DNA of 53,234 nt from Burkholderiales bacterium (GTDB taxonomy: Bacteria; Pseudomonadota; Gammaproteobacteria; Burkholderiales; Burkholderiaceae_C). Below, piece after piece: positions 38,607 to 47,190 of the stretch (positions are counted from its first letter, which is position 1; each line of letters begins with the position of its first letter). Under the pieces are notes generated by a model. It was not told the origin of the DNA. It saw only the letters and a list, made by a program, of their open reading frames with translations, and made no database searches. The stretch spans positions 1-53,234 of the forward strand of contig CANFIH010000008.1 in the NCBI GenBank assembly GCA_947446855.1, in the 5' to 3' direction. Both the position numbers and the translations under genes were made by a program.

Positions 38607-39929
38607 ATGGAAAACGCAAAAACCCTCGCCCTGCGCGCACAAATCGCCACTTTGGTTGACGAATACGCGGCTATCGCCTTAGCTCCTCAGCCATTCTTGC
38701 CAGGTGCTTCCGTAGTGCCCCCGTCCGGCAAGGTCATTGGTGCGCAAGAGCTCAAGAACATGGTGGAAGCGTCGCTGGACGGCTGGCTAACCACCGGGCG
38801 CTTTAACGCCGAGTTTGAAAAGAAGCTGGCCGCCTTCATTGGCATCAAGCACCTGATTACCGTCAACTCCGGTTCTTCGGCCAACCTGGTGGCCTTTAGC
38901 ACCCTGACCTCGCCCAAACTGGGCGCACGCGCTATCCAAAAGGGCGACGAAGTCATTGGTGTGGCAGCTGGTTTCCCCACCACCGTCAACCCCATTTTGC
39001 AGTTTGGCGCCGTGCCGGTGTTTGTGGACGTTGACCCGCTGACGCACAACATCGACGCCAGCAAGATGGAAGCCGCCATTGGCCCCAAGACCAAAGCCGT
39101 CATGCTGGCACACAGCTTGGGCAACCCATTCAACCTGGATGTGGTTACCGCCCTGTGCAAGAAGTACAACTTGTGGCTGGTGGAAGACTGTTGCGACGCG
39201 CTGGGCACCACCTACCGTGGCCAGATGGTGGGCACTTTTGGCGACATTGCCACCCTGAGCTTTTACCCCGCACACCACATCACCATGGGTGAGGGCGGCG
39301 CGGTGTTTACCAACAACGAAGAACTCAAAACCATTGCCGAAAGCTTTCGGGACTGGGGCCGCGACTGCTACTGCCAGCCAGGCAAAGACAACACCTGCGG
39401 TAAGCGTTTCTGCCAGCAACTGGGAGACTTGCCCTATGGCTACGACCACAAGTACACCTACAGCCACCTGGGATACAACCTCAAGATTACGGACATGCAG
39501 GCCGCCTGTGGCCTGGCCCAGTTGGAGAAGGCCGCGCAGTTTATCCAGGCACGCAAGGACAACTTTGCCTTCCTGAAAGAACGCCTGAAAGCCTGCGAAG
39601 AGTTTGTCAACCTGCCCGAGGCTACCGAGCACTCCGACCCGTCGTGGTTTGGCTTCCCGATCACCTTGAAAGACAACTGCCCGGTGACCCGCTTAGACCT
39701 GTTGACCTATCTGGACCAAAACAAAATTGGTAGCCGCCTGCTGTTTGCCGGAAACCTGACACGCCAGCCCTACATGGCCGGAGCCAACTATCGCATCAGC
39801 GGTGACCTGACCAACACCGATAACGTGATGAACAACACCTTCTGGATCGGCGTGCAACCGGCACTTACGCGCCAGATGCTGGAGTTTGCTGCGCAGAAGA
39901 TCGAAAGCTATCTGGGCGTTAACTTCTAA
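38607..39929 (+). CDS. rfbH: CDP-4-keto-6-deoxyglucose 3-dehydrase (E1, RfbH)
   Basis: PMP and [2Fe-2S]-dependent dehydrase that removes the 3-hydroxyl of CDP-4-keto-6-deoxyglucose, leading to 3,6-dideoxy sugars. The 440-residue aminotransferase-fold protein has histidine in place of the PLP lysine ([18 protein letters not shown]223), as E1 requires. Its iron-sulfur cysteines fit the C-x57-C-x-C-x7-C spacing exactly (C196, C254, C256, C264). The E1 reaction normally needs the reductase E3 (AscD/RfbI), and no such gene is seen in this window; a reductase encoded elsewhere must serve. A split transketolase follows, which is unusual and suggests the keto product is extended. Confidence 0.95.
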   Translation: MENAKTLALRAQIATLVDEYAAIALAPQPFLPGASVVPPSGKVIGAQELKNMVEASLDGWLTTGRFNAEFEKKLAAFIGIKHLITVNSGSSANLVAFSTLTSPKLGARAIQKGDEVIGVAAGFPTTVNPILQFGAVPVFVDVDPLTHNIDASKMEAAIGPKTKAVMLAHSLGNPFNLDVVTALCKKYNLWLVEDCCDALGTTYRGQMVGTFGDIATLSFYPAHHITMGEGGAVFTNNEELKTIAESFRDWGRDCYCQPGKDNTCGKRFCQQLGDLPYGYDHKYTYSHLGYNLKITDMQAACGLAQLEKAAQFIQARKDNFAFLKERLKACEEFVNLPEATEHSDPSWFGFPITLKDNCPVTRLDLLTYLDQNKIGSRLLFAGNLTRQPYMAGANYRISGDLTNTDNVMNNTFWIGVQPALTRQMLEFAAQKIESYLGVNF

Positions 39930-39941
39930 AGGCATGCAGCA

Positions 39942-40763
39942 GTGAATCCCCAGTCCCCCACCTTTGCCGCACATGTCTTGCGCAAGACAGTGCTTGATAT
40001 GGCCTACGCTGGAAAGACCGTGCATATTGGTTGCGCCTTTTCCATCATTGAACTGTTGGCGGTGCTTTATCGCAGTCACCTGCGTTATCCAGGTAACGAC
40101 CCAAAGGCTGCGGCGCGCGACTATCTTGTTTTGAGCAAGGGCCATGGCGTGATGGCGCAATATGCCTGCATGCGTGAGCTGGGCTGGCTACCGGACGAAG
40201 CCTTTAGCGGCTATTTCGCCGACGGCAGTGATCTCAAAGGATTGTCGGATTCACGCGTGCCAGGCCTGGAAGTTACCTCCGGCTCTTTGGGCCACGGCTT
40301 TTCTGTGGGAGTGGGTATGGCCATGGGGGCCAAGCTGCGCGGAACAGATCAAAAGACCTATGCCTTGGTAGGTGATGGTGAAATAAACGAAGGCCCCATT
40401 TGGGAGGGCGCACTGTTCGCCGCGCACCACCAGTTGCAGAACTTCATGGTGATCGTGGATGCAAACGGCTTTCAGGCCATGGGCCCTACCAATGAGGTTT
40501 TGCACTTGGGTTCCATTGAGGCGAAATTCGCCAGCTTCGGCTTTGAAGCCCTCACGGTAGAAGGGCATGACGAAGCTGCCATCGACAGCGCCATCCTTCA
40601 GCTTAGGGCCAGCGGTTCCACTGCGCCCAAGGCTCTAGTCGCCAAGACTGTAAAAGGCCAAGGCGTGCCATTCATGGAAAACAACAATATGTGGCACTAC
40701 ACACGCCTGAACCCGGATACCTATGCGCAGGCCTTGGCTGCGGTCGCGGGGAGTGCCGCATGA
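39942..40763 (+). CDS. Transketolase-like protein, N-terminal (ThDP-binding) subunit
   Basis: A 273-residue protein equal to the first third or so of a transketolase. It shows SKGHG (65-69), GSLGHG (114-119) and the ThDP/Mg motif GDGEINEG starting at 144. The second subunit is a separate gene overlapping by four bases, as in split transketolases. The start is a GTG at 39942 with AAAGG about nine bases upstream. Lying between rfbH and a sugar SDR in a polysaccharide locus, it probably does not serve the pentose phosphate pathway. A likely task is to transfer a two-carbon ketol unit to the 4-keto sugar made by RfbFGH, giving a branched sugar; this is inference. Confidence 0.9.
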   Translation: MNPQSPTFAAHVLRKTVLDMAYAGKTVHIGCAFSIIELLAVLYRSHLRYPGNDPKAAARDYLVLSKGHGVMAQYACMRELGWLPDEAFSGYFADGSDLKGLSDSRVPGLEVTSGSLGHGFSVGVGMAMGAKLRGTDQKTYALVGDGEINEGPIWEGALFAAHHQLQNFMVIVDANGFQAMGPTNEVLHLGSIEAKFASFGFEALTVEGHDEAAIDSAILQLRASGSTAPKALVAKTVKGQGVPFMENNNMWHYTRLNPDTYAQALAAVAGSAA

Positions 40764-41686
40764 GAGACGCGTTTTCTGAAACTTTGGTGCGCTTGGCCAA
40801 GGCCGACCCGAACGTGCTGCTGCTAACGGGTGACCATGGTTATGCCTTGTTCGACGCTTTTCGCAAAGAGTGCTCCGCGCAATACATCAATGCAGGCATA
40901 GCCGAGCAGAACATGGTGGGCATGGCAGCCGGCTTGGCCCGTGCCGGCTTCAGGCCATTTGTTTACGGCCTGAGCGCTTTTATACCCGTGCGCGTGTTGG
41001 AACAAATCAAACTGGACATTGCCCACGATGATCTGCCGGTCGTCTTGCTTGGCGATGGTGCAGGCTTTGTCTATAGCCATCTGGGCACCAGCCACCAATC
41101 AACAGAAGACATAGCCTGCACACGTGCCGTGCCAGGACTTTCCATATATTCACCGGCTGACCGGTTTGAGATGACTGCCTGTATGGAGCTGGCTTACCAG
41201 CAAAACGCTCCTGTCTATATGCGCATGGGAAAGTCCGACCGCGGCGATGTGCATGCCAGCGCAACAACATTGATTCCGGGGCATTTGCATGCCGTGCGTG
41301 TTGGACAGCCCGGCGGGCTGACCCTGGTTGCCACGGGCTCTATGGTTAAGACGGCAGTGGACATTGCTGCCAACAATTATCCCGATGCTTCTGTCTGGAG
41401 CGCGCCGATTATCAAACCACTTGATGCTGAACAGGTGACGGCTATTTGTCTCAATAGCAGTGCTGTGGTTGTGTTGGAAGAGCACTCGGTACTCGGCGGA
41501 TTGGGTGCCGCAATTGCTGAAATTAGTAGCGAATATGCGCGTATACGCGTATTACGCATTGGCGTACAGGACAGGTATTCACAGCATTGCGGCAGCTATG
41601 ACTATTTACTACACGAACATGGACTTGATCGTTCAGCCATTGAATTAAAAATAGGTAAATTCTTAGAACATGAATTCAATAGATAG
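40760..41686 (+). CDS. Transketolase-like protein, C-terminal (pyrimidine-binding) subunit
   Basis: A 308-residue partner of the preceding gene, starting at the ATG at 40760 that overlaps its stop (ATGA). The pyrimidine-binding domain carries the ThDP-activating glutamate E49 in INAGIAEQNMVGMAAGLA, and GTSHQSTEDIA follows. The C-terminal transketolase domain lies at about 190-300 (LTLVATGSMVKTAVDIA, and VVVLEEHSVLGGLGAAIAE). The two subunits should form a heterotetramer with active sites at the interface. Base composition turns AT-rich in the last 150 bases of this gene, marking the left edge of the AT-rich core. The 3' end overlaps the next gene by 17 bases. Confidence 0.9.
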   Translation: MRDAFSETLVRLAKADPNVLLLTGDHGYALFDAFRKECSAQYINAGIAEQNMVGMAAGLARAGFRPFVYGLSAFIPVRVLEQIKLDIAHDDLPVVLLGDGAGFVYSHLGTSHQSTEDIACTRAVPGLSIYSPADRFEMTACMELAYQQNAPVYMRMGKSDRGDVHASATTLIPGHLHAVRVGQPGGLTLVATGSMVKTAVDIAANNYPDASVWSAPIIKPLDAEQVTAICLNSSAVVVLEEHSVLGGLGAAIAEISSEYARIRVLRIGVQDRYSQHCGSYDYLLHEHGLDRSAIELKIGKFLEHEFNR

Positions 41687-42758
41687 CACATTAAATTTAA
41701 AGCATGACTCCAACCCAATAGTGTTGGAGGACATGGAGCGGATTATTGCTGCTAATTTACCGTGGACTCTGTTAAAGAATAAAACTATTGTCGTTACAGG
41801 CGGAAGTGGGTATCTTGCTTCATATTTGATAAAGGCATTATTGGCGATTAGTAGGCGTTATGAGTTGCATGTCAAGGTCATTTGTGTTGCGAGAAATGCT
41901 AAAAGTGTTGAATTGCGCCTTGGCTCCTATGTGGGAGCACCTGATTTCTCAGTTGTGAAACATGATGTTTCCATGCCACTGCCGAATGATTTTCCTCGCG
42001 CCGATATTGTTGTGCATAGTGCTAGTCAAGCCAGTCCAAAATATTATGGAACGGATCCTGTTGGCACTTTGTTAACTAACACCGTAGGAACTATGCACCT
42101 TCTGGAGTATGCGGAGAAGAGTAAGACTGAAAAATTTCTATTTTTTAGTAGTGGGGAAATTTATGGTGTACCTATAGATTCAACACGTGCAATCGGAGAG
42201 CAAGATTTTGGTCATCTTGATCCAATGAACGTTCGCTCATGCTATGCAGAAAGTAAGCGCATGGGTGAAACCATGTGCTCTGCTTGGACTCAACAATATG
42301 GTTTACATACGAACGTTGTTCGTCCTTTTCATACATATGGCCCTGGAATGGCGTTGGATGATGGGCGGGTGTTCGCTGATTTTGTATCAGACGTTGTGGC
42401 TAAAAGAGATATTGTTTTAAAAAGTGATGGTATAGCTCTAAGGCCATTCTGTTATATAGCGGATGCAACGATTGGCTTTCTAACCGTACTCCTGATCGGT
42501 GGTAAGGCCCAGGCATACAACATTGCGAATCCTGGTGCTGAAATATCCATTCGGAATTTGGCGAAATTAATCGCAGAACTGTTCCCAGAGCGAAAAATAA
42601 ATACTCGATATGAAGCACCGGTACAAAGTAATGTTTATCTTCAGAGTCCAGTTTCACGTGCCTGTCCTTCCATAGAAAAAATTCAATCATTAGGCTGGTC
42701 CCCAGTAACCGGATTGGTTGATGGTTTCAGCCGAACTATTAAATCCTTTCTTGTATAG
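41670..42758 (+). CDS. Extended SDR sugar dehydratase/epimerase/reductase
   Basis: NAD(P)-dependent sugar-nucleotide SDR of 362 residues. It has an unusual N-terminal extension of about 38 residues before the Rossmann motif TGGSGYLAS (43-51). The catalytic SSGEIYG and Y192-x3-K196 (YAESK) are present. Overall it resembles UDP-glucuronate decarboxylase/NAD-dependent epimerase proteins, but the substrate is not readable. It overlaps the split transketolase by 17 bases, so it probably acts on the product of that enzyme, for example reducing a ketone in the sugar or in a newly added two-carbon branch. It is clearly AT-rich compared with rfbFGH. Confidence 0.82.
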   Translation: MNSIDSTLNLKHDSNPIVLEDMERIIAANLPWTLLKNKTIVVTGGSGYLASYLIKALLAISRRYELHVKVICVARNAKSVELRLGSYVGAPDFSVVKHDVSMPLPNDFPRADIVVHSASQASPKYYGTDPVGTLLTNTVGTMHLLEYAEKSKTEKFLFFSSGEIYGVPIDSTRAIGEQDFGHLDPMNVRSCYAESKRMGETMCSAWTQQYGLHTNVVRPFHTYGPGMALDDGRVFADFVSDVVAKRDIVLKSDGIALRPFCYIADATIGFLTVLLIGGKAQAYNIANPGAEISIRNLAKLIAELFPERKINTRYEAPVQSNVYLQSPVSRACPSIEKIQSLGWSPVTGLVDGFSRTIKSFLV

Positions 42759-42767
42759 AATTACCAA

Positions 42768-44105
42768 GTGAAATATTCACGCTGGCAAAGTCTCACAGGA
42801 TTGGACTTTCATGTAATAGTTACACTTTTATTTCGTGGCTGGGGAATTATCGCGGGTGGTGCAACTGTATTCCTTCTCCCACTCTGGCTTAGTCCCGTAG
42901 CTCAGGGCTATTACTTCACCTTTGCTAGCGTACTTGCACTTCAGATTTTCTTTGAATTAGGACTAAGCCAAATTGTTATGCAATTGGTTAGCCATGAAGT
43001 TGCACATCTTATTCAATCTGAAGATGGATATCTAACTGGAAAAGATACCCACCTAGGAAGACTAAGTTCATTGGCTCACCTACTTAAACGCTGGTACGGA
43101 GTCGCTGCCATTCTGTTTGTGCTGATTGGAGGTGCTGCGGGTGCAATATTCCTGTCAAAAGGTGGTGGGGCTCCCATCTCTTTATGGCTTGGGCCATGGA
43201 TAGTATTGGTCCTAGCGACGGCAATGAATCTCTGGTTTAGTCCTGGACTAGCTGTAATGGAAGGCTGTGGAAAAGTCGGACAGGTTGCTCGTCTTCGCTT
43301 GGTGCAATCAATGCTTGGTTATATAGGGCTTTGGGTTGCATTGTTATCTGGAGGGGAGCTTTGGGCTGCCACTGCAGTGCCTGTAACTAGTGCGCTTTGC
43401 ACTGCATATTGGCTAAAGTCGCATGGCAACATGTTGTATTGGCTAGCCAGTCGGGCGATTGATTTAAAAAATCAAATGTGTTGGAAAACAGATGTCCTAC
43501 CGCTGCAATGGCGGATAGCCTTGAGTTGGGCAAGTGGCTATCTCATTTTTAATCTTTTTACGCCCATGGTGTTTTCTCGTTATGGTGCAGCAGAAGCCGG
43601 TCGACTTGGCATGGCACTGACTATATTTTCAGCACTGTCAACGGTTGGTATGAGTTGGGTTAATGCTAAAGCACCTAGTTTCACTACGCACATAGCACTT
43701 GGTGAGAGAGCAGAGTTAAATAAGCAATTTAAAAATTTATTTATTCGATCAACATTTTTTATATCAATATCATCTGTAATTTTTGTGGTATTTGCATTTT
43801 GTTTTGTTGAATTTGATTTTCAGATTATGTCGCGTATAGCACCACCGATTGTATTAACTGTAATCGGAATAACGACTGTTGTGAATGCGGCTGTTTATTC
43901 TATGGCTATTTACATGCGCGCCCATCGTGAGGAGCCCATGTTATTGCATTCTATTTCAATGGGTTTATTGATATCCAGTTGTGTCTATATTGGATCTATT
44001 TTCGGCGTCCTTTCTATGATGACGTTGTATATGGCTGTTTCCATCTTTGTATCCTTTCCATGGGCGTTCTGGTTATTTATGAAATACTACAGAAGAGTTG
44101 CATGA
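42768..44105 (+). CDS. Polysaccharide flippase candidate (Wzx-like)
   Basis: Polytopic membrane protein of 445 residues, with about twelve hydrophobic stretches. It fits the MOP-type O-antigen flippases that move lipid-linked repeat units to the periplasm. Sequence similarity in this family is low, so the call rests on topology, length and place in the locus. The start is a GTG at 42768 with no visible ribosome-binding site. Its stop overlaps the next gene (ATGA). The coding DNA is AT-rich. Confidence 0.75.
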   Translation: MKYSRWQSLTGLDFHVIVTLLFRGWGIIAGGATVFLLPLWLSPVAQGYYFTFASVLALQIFFELGLSQIVMQLVSHEVAHLIQSEDGYLTGKDTHLGRLSSLAHLLKRWYGVAAILFVLIGGAAGAIFLSKGGGAPISLWLGPWIVLVLATAMNLWFSPGLAVMEGCGKVGQVARLRLVQSMLGYIGLWVALLSGGELWAATAVPVTSALCTAYWLKSHGNMLYWLASRAIDLKNQMCWKTDVLPLQWRIALSWASGYLIFNLFTPMVFSRYGAAEAGRLGMALTIFSALSTVGMSWVNAKAPSFTTHIALGERAELNKQFKNLFIRSTFFISISSVIFVVFAFCFVEFDFQIMSRIAPPIVLTVIGITTVVNAAVYSMAIYMRAHREEPMLLHSISMGLLISSCVYIGSIFGVLSMMTLYMAVSIFVSFPWAFWLFMKYYRRVA

Positions 44106-45100
44106 TGACCAAAGCATTAATTACTATTATTGTTCCAACATTTAATCGTTGCAAGAACTTAGCCCTGCTACTTAATACGCTTTTGTTGGAGTTGGATGGA
44201 TTGCAAGATAAGGTCCATATTATTATCGGTGACAATGCTTCAAATGATGAGACTCCAGTATTGACTGCATTATTCAAGGAAAAGTATCCAAGCGCTGTGG
44301 TTCTACGTCATGCGGAAAATTTGGGAGGTGATGAAAATTTTTGCCGCTGCATAGATCAGGTGAAGAGTAAGTATTTTTGGATATTCGGAGACGATGACCT
44401 GCCTAAAAGTGGAACACTGCGTGGCATTTTAAAAATATTAGATGATACGCAGGCTGATATACTTTATTTGAATAGCGAATGGAAAGACCACATATCTGGT
44501 TCAACGGATGGCGAAGTGATTACTACCTTGAGTAGTAATAAATTAAATAGACTTGCATTCGCTCGACAAGTAAATATTTGGTTCACATTCATTTCTGGCG
44601 TGATTGTTAATTTTGATAGTCTTCGAAGGTTAAATTCAGAATTTAACCAAAGAAAATTTTCTGGCACTAGTCTAGTTCAATTGGGTTGGATATTACCTTT
44701 GCTCATGACGGGTGAGAATTTTCAAATAATTAATCAACGTTGCATACTTGCAACCTCTGGTAATACCGGTGGATATAAATTATTTACTGTTTTTGGAAAT
44801 AATTTACCAAAAATTTTAGCTGAAGAATGTGGTTCTGGAAATGCAGAATATAGGGTAATAATGGAGCAACTTTGTTGGAGCTATATTCCAAGATTGCTGT
44901 GGATGAACAGATTTTCAAATCTCGGGAAATTTGAATCTGAAGGTGTAATGGAATCAATGGCGCCATTACGATTTTCTTTGGCGTATTGGATATTAATGTA
45001 TCCCTTGTCATGTTTTAATAAGTTTAGTTCTTATCCATTTTTATTCATAGTCAAATTGGCGAGTAAATTTATGACGTTAAAGAATGGCATTTTCCCATAG
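44102..45100 (+). CDS. Glycosyltransferase family 2
   Basis: A 332-residue GT-A fold glycosyltransferase. The N terminus TIIVPTFNRCKNLALLLNTLL and IIGDNASNDETP are typical of GT2. The metal-binding FGDDDLPKSG lies around 96-105 (D97-D99). A hydrophobic C terminus (about 295-325) may attach it to the inner membrane. It adds one sugar of the repeat unit at the cytoplasmic face; donor and acceptor are unknown. The ATG at 44102 overlaps the flippase stop. The frame is open further upstream inside the flippase gene but without meaning. Confidence 0.85.
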   Translation: MMTKALITIIVPTFNRCKNLALLLNTLLLELDGLQDKVHIIIGDNASNDETPVLTALFKEKYPSAVVLRHAENLGGDENFCRCIDQVKSKYFWIFGDDDLPKSGTLRGILKILDDTQADILYLNSEWKDHISGSTDGEVITTLSSNKLNRLAFARQVNIWFTFISGVIVNFDSLRRLNSEFNQRKFSGTSLVQLGWILPLLMTGENFQIINQRCILATSGNTGGYKLFTVFGNNLPKILAEECGSGNAEYRVIMEQLCWSYIPRLLWMNRFSNLGKFESEGVMESMAPLRFSLAYWILMYPLSCFNKFSSYPFLFIVKLASKFMTLKNGIFP

Positions 45101-45132
45101 TTCAATACACTATATTTTATGTACCTCTTGGC

Positions 45133-45810
45133 ATGGGTTGGGCATTTATGATTATTAAAATTTTCGAAAAGATTAAGAAGAAAAATAATTCTGATGGGTT
45201 CTTTTGGTCAATTTATTTATTTCTGCAACTTGTAGTCCTGAGAGCAATTTCCAGAATTAAGTCTATAGCCTTAGAGGCACCAGAAATTTATATAGGTCCT
45301 GGTTGTGAATTTATAGGGATTCGGCACATTAAATTCGGTAGTAATATATCCATTAATAGAGGTTTGTGGTTGCATGCAGTTACTGAATTTGAAGGTGATA
45401 AATTTAATCCAAATATAACTCTTGGCGATAGAGTTAAATTTTCAAATGGCGTGCATATCTCTTCGATATATAAAATATCTATAGGAAATGATGTGCTTTT
45501 TGGTAGTAACGTATTTGTATCGGACCATAATCACGGTAGCTACTCTAAATACAATCCGGATTCACCAGATGTACCGCCATCGCAAAGACGACTCAAAGGG
45601 GGTGGCGAGGTAATAATCGAAAGAAATGTTTGGATTGGGGATAATGTGAACATAGTGGGCCCGGTAATAATCGGATCTGGATCAGTCATAGCCGCCAACA
45701 CAGTTGTGAGAAAAAATATTCCTCCAAATTCAATAGTAGCTGGTGCGCCTGGAAAAGTAATAAAAACATACAATTCAACATCTGGATGCTGGGACACTTC
45801 TCCTAAGTGA
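45133..45810 (+). CDS. Acyltransferase of the left-handed beta-helix (hexapeptide) family
   Basis: A 225-residue O-acetyltransferase-like protein of the maltose/galactoside acetyltransferase group. Hexapeptide repeats are visible from about residue 52 to 215 (IKFGSNISINRG, ITLGDRVKFSNGVHIS, VWIGDNVNIVGPVIIGSGSVIAANTVVRKNIP). The catalytic histidine lies in VSDHNHGS (H132 or H134). A hydrophobic N-terminal stretch (about 24-38) is unusual for the soluble members. It probably acetylates a sugar of the repeat unit. The start could also be the ATG at 45148; neither has a good ribosome-binding site. Confidence 0.83.
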   Translation: MGWAFMIIKIFEKIKKKNNSDGFFWSIYLFLQLVVLRAISRIKSIALEAPEIYIGPGCEFIGIRHIKFGSNISINRGLWLHAVTEFEGDKFNPNITLGDRVKFSNGVHISSIYKISIGNDVLFGSNVFVSDHNHGSYSKYNPDSPDVPPSQRRLKGGGEVIIERNVWIGDNVNIVGPVIIGSGSVIAANTVVRKNIPPNSIVAGAPGKVIKTYNSTSGCWDTSPK

Positions 45811-45855
45811 GATACAGTCATTGGCTGTTTGTTAGTAGTAATATAGAAAATTTAA

Positions 45856-47070
45856 ATGAGTAATAAGATGGTACCAATTGCAGCCTGTACAATAGTTTCT
45901 AAAAATTATCTTGCATATGCAAAGACATTGTGTCAATCCTTCAAGAAATTCAATCCTGATTCCCCATTTTATGTACTTCTTGTGGATGAAATGGGAGATT
46001 TGAATTTAGAAGGAGAGCATTTTGAAATCTTTGAGGCTAAGAAAATAGGTGTTACTGATTTTCGGAGGATATCATTCCGATTTGGTATTCTTGAATTAAA
46101 CACTAATTTAAAACCCAGTTTTCTCAAGTTCTTAATGAAGGAGAAGTTGATAGAGCGACTTCTTTATATCGATCCTGATATTCAGATCGTTAACGAAATT
46201 CAGCCTGTTTTTGATTCTTTGGATGACGCAAATATTATATTGACGCCACATTGCACATCGCCAATAGAAGATGGTATGAAGCCAAATGAACAGGATTTCT
46301 TATCTTCTGGTGTTTTTAATCTCGGATTTATTGGAATAAAAAATACATCTGAAACGTTAAAATTTTTAGACTGGTGGGAAAATCGATGTTTGACGTTGGG
46401 TTTTCACGAATTACGTACGGGTCTATTTGTTGATCAAAAGTGGTGTAATTTGGTTCCTTGCCTATTTGAAGGAGTGAAAATAGTCAAAAATGCTGGCTGG
46501 AACATGGCATATTGGAACTTGCATGAACGACGGCTCTCAAAGAGTAATGACATATGGTTAGTAAATGATAATATTCCTTTAATATTTTTTCATTTTAGCG
46601 GTATCGCAGTTGATCAACCATCCGAGATCTCACGTCATCAAAATCGATATGACCTAAGTTCGCGAAGTGATCTTAAAGAATTATTTGATCAATACAGGAA
46701 AACATTGATTGAAAATAATATGGATTTTTATAAAAAATTTAAATATTATTATGGTGCCTTCTCGAATGGAATTTTGATAAATCAACTTGCAAGAACTTAC
46801 TATGTGATAAACGAGGATCGATTTGCATTCGCAGATCCATTTGACTCCACTAGTGATTTTTATAAGGCCTGCCAGCAGAAAAACATTCTTTCCAATTCTG
46901 ATGGTAGTGCGAAATATAATACTATGACTTATAATTCCAGCGATTCTAGAATTAAATTCATTAACAGTTCTTTACGTATTGTTTTGAAAATTTTGGGGGG
47001 AGATCGGTATTCGATGTTAATGAAATACTTGTCATATATCTCTATATTAAGAAATCAAAAATTTCTTTAG
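45856..47070 (+). CDS. Glycosyltransferase-like protein (GT8-like DxD)
   Basis: A 404-residue protein. The N-terminal part resembles nucleotide-sugar-dependent transferases: AACTIVSKNYLAYAKTLCQSF, then LLYIDPDIQI with a DPD metal-binding motif at 106-108, and SSGVFNLGFIGIKN. The C-terminal 150 residues are aromatic and charged, with no recognised domain. It resembles proteins annotated as glycosyltransferase in O-antigen loci; the sugar is not known. No ribosome-binding site is visible before the ATG, and the DNA is strongly AT-rich. Confidence 0.75.
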   Translation: MSNKMVPIAACTIVSKNYLAYAKTLCQSFKKFNPDSPFYVLLVDEMGDLNLEGEHFEIFEAKKIGVTDFRRISFRFGILELNTNLKPSFLKFLMKEKLIERLLYIDPDIQIVNEIQPVFDSLDDANIILTPHCTSPIEDGMKPNEQDFLSSGVFNLGFIGIKNTSETLKFLDWWENRCLTLGFHELRTGLFVDQKWCNLVPCLFEGVKIVKNAGWNMAYWNLHERRLSKSNDIWLVNDNIPLIFFHFSGIAVDQPSEISRHQNRYDLSSRSDLKELFDQYRKTLIENNMDFYKKFKYYYGAFSNGILINQLARTYYVINEDRFAFADPFDSTSDFYKACQQKNILSNSDGSAKYNTMTYNSSDSRIKFINSSLRIVLKILGGDRYSMLMKYLSYISILRNQKFL

Positions 47071-47170
47071 TTGAGTATGGTTTGTGCAAAAAATTAGTCG
47101 GTTTCCTGGTCTTTGTTTTGATTTTAATGTAAATTAAGATCGATAGATGATTATTATAGTTACTTGAATT

Positions 47171-47190
47171 TATTTTAATGTATTTTAATG
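47171..47190 (+). repeat. 10-bp tandem duplication at the start of the polymerase candidate
   Basis: TATTTTAATG occurs twice in direct succession (47171-47180 and 47181-47190). The first copy carries the start codon of the membrane protein gene at 47178. The second copy's ATG (47188) is in another frame and opens only about twelve codons. Confidence 0.85.

Noticed and set aside
39934-39945. Three-codon frame (ATGCAGCAGTGA) before the transketolase N subunit as a coupling peptide
   Set aside because: The AAAGG upstream is at a good distance for the GTG at 39942 itself, so a minimal leader frame is not needed.
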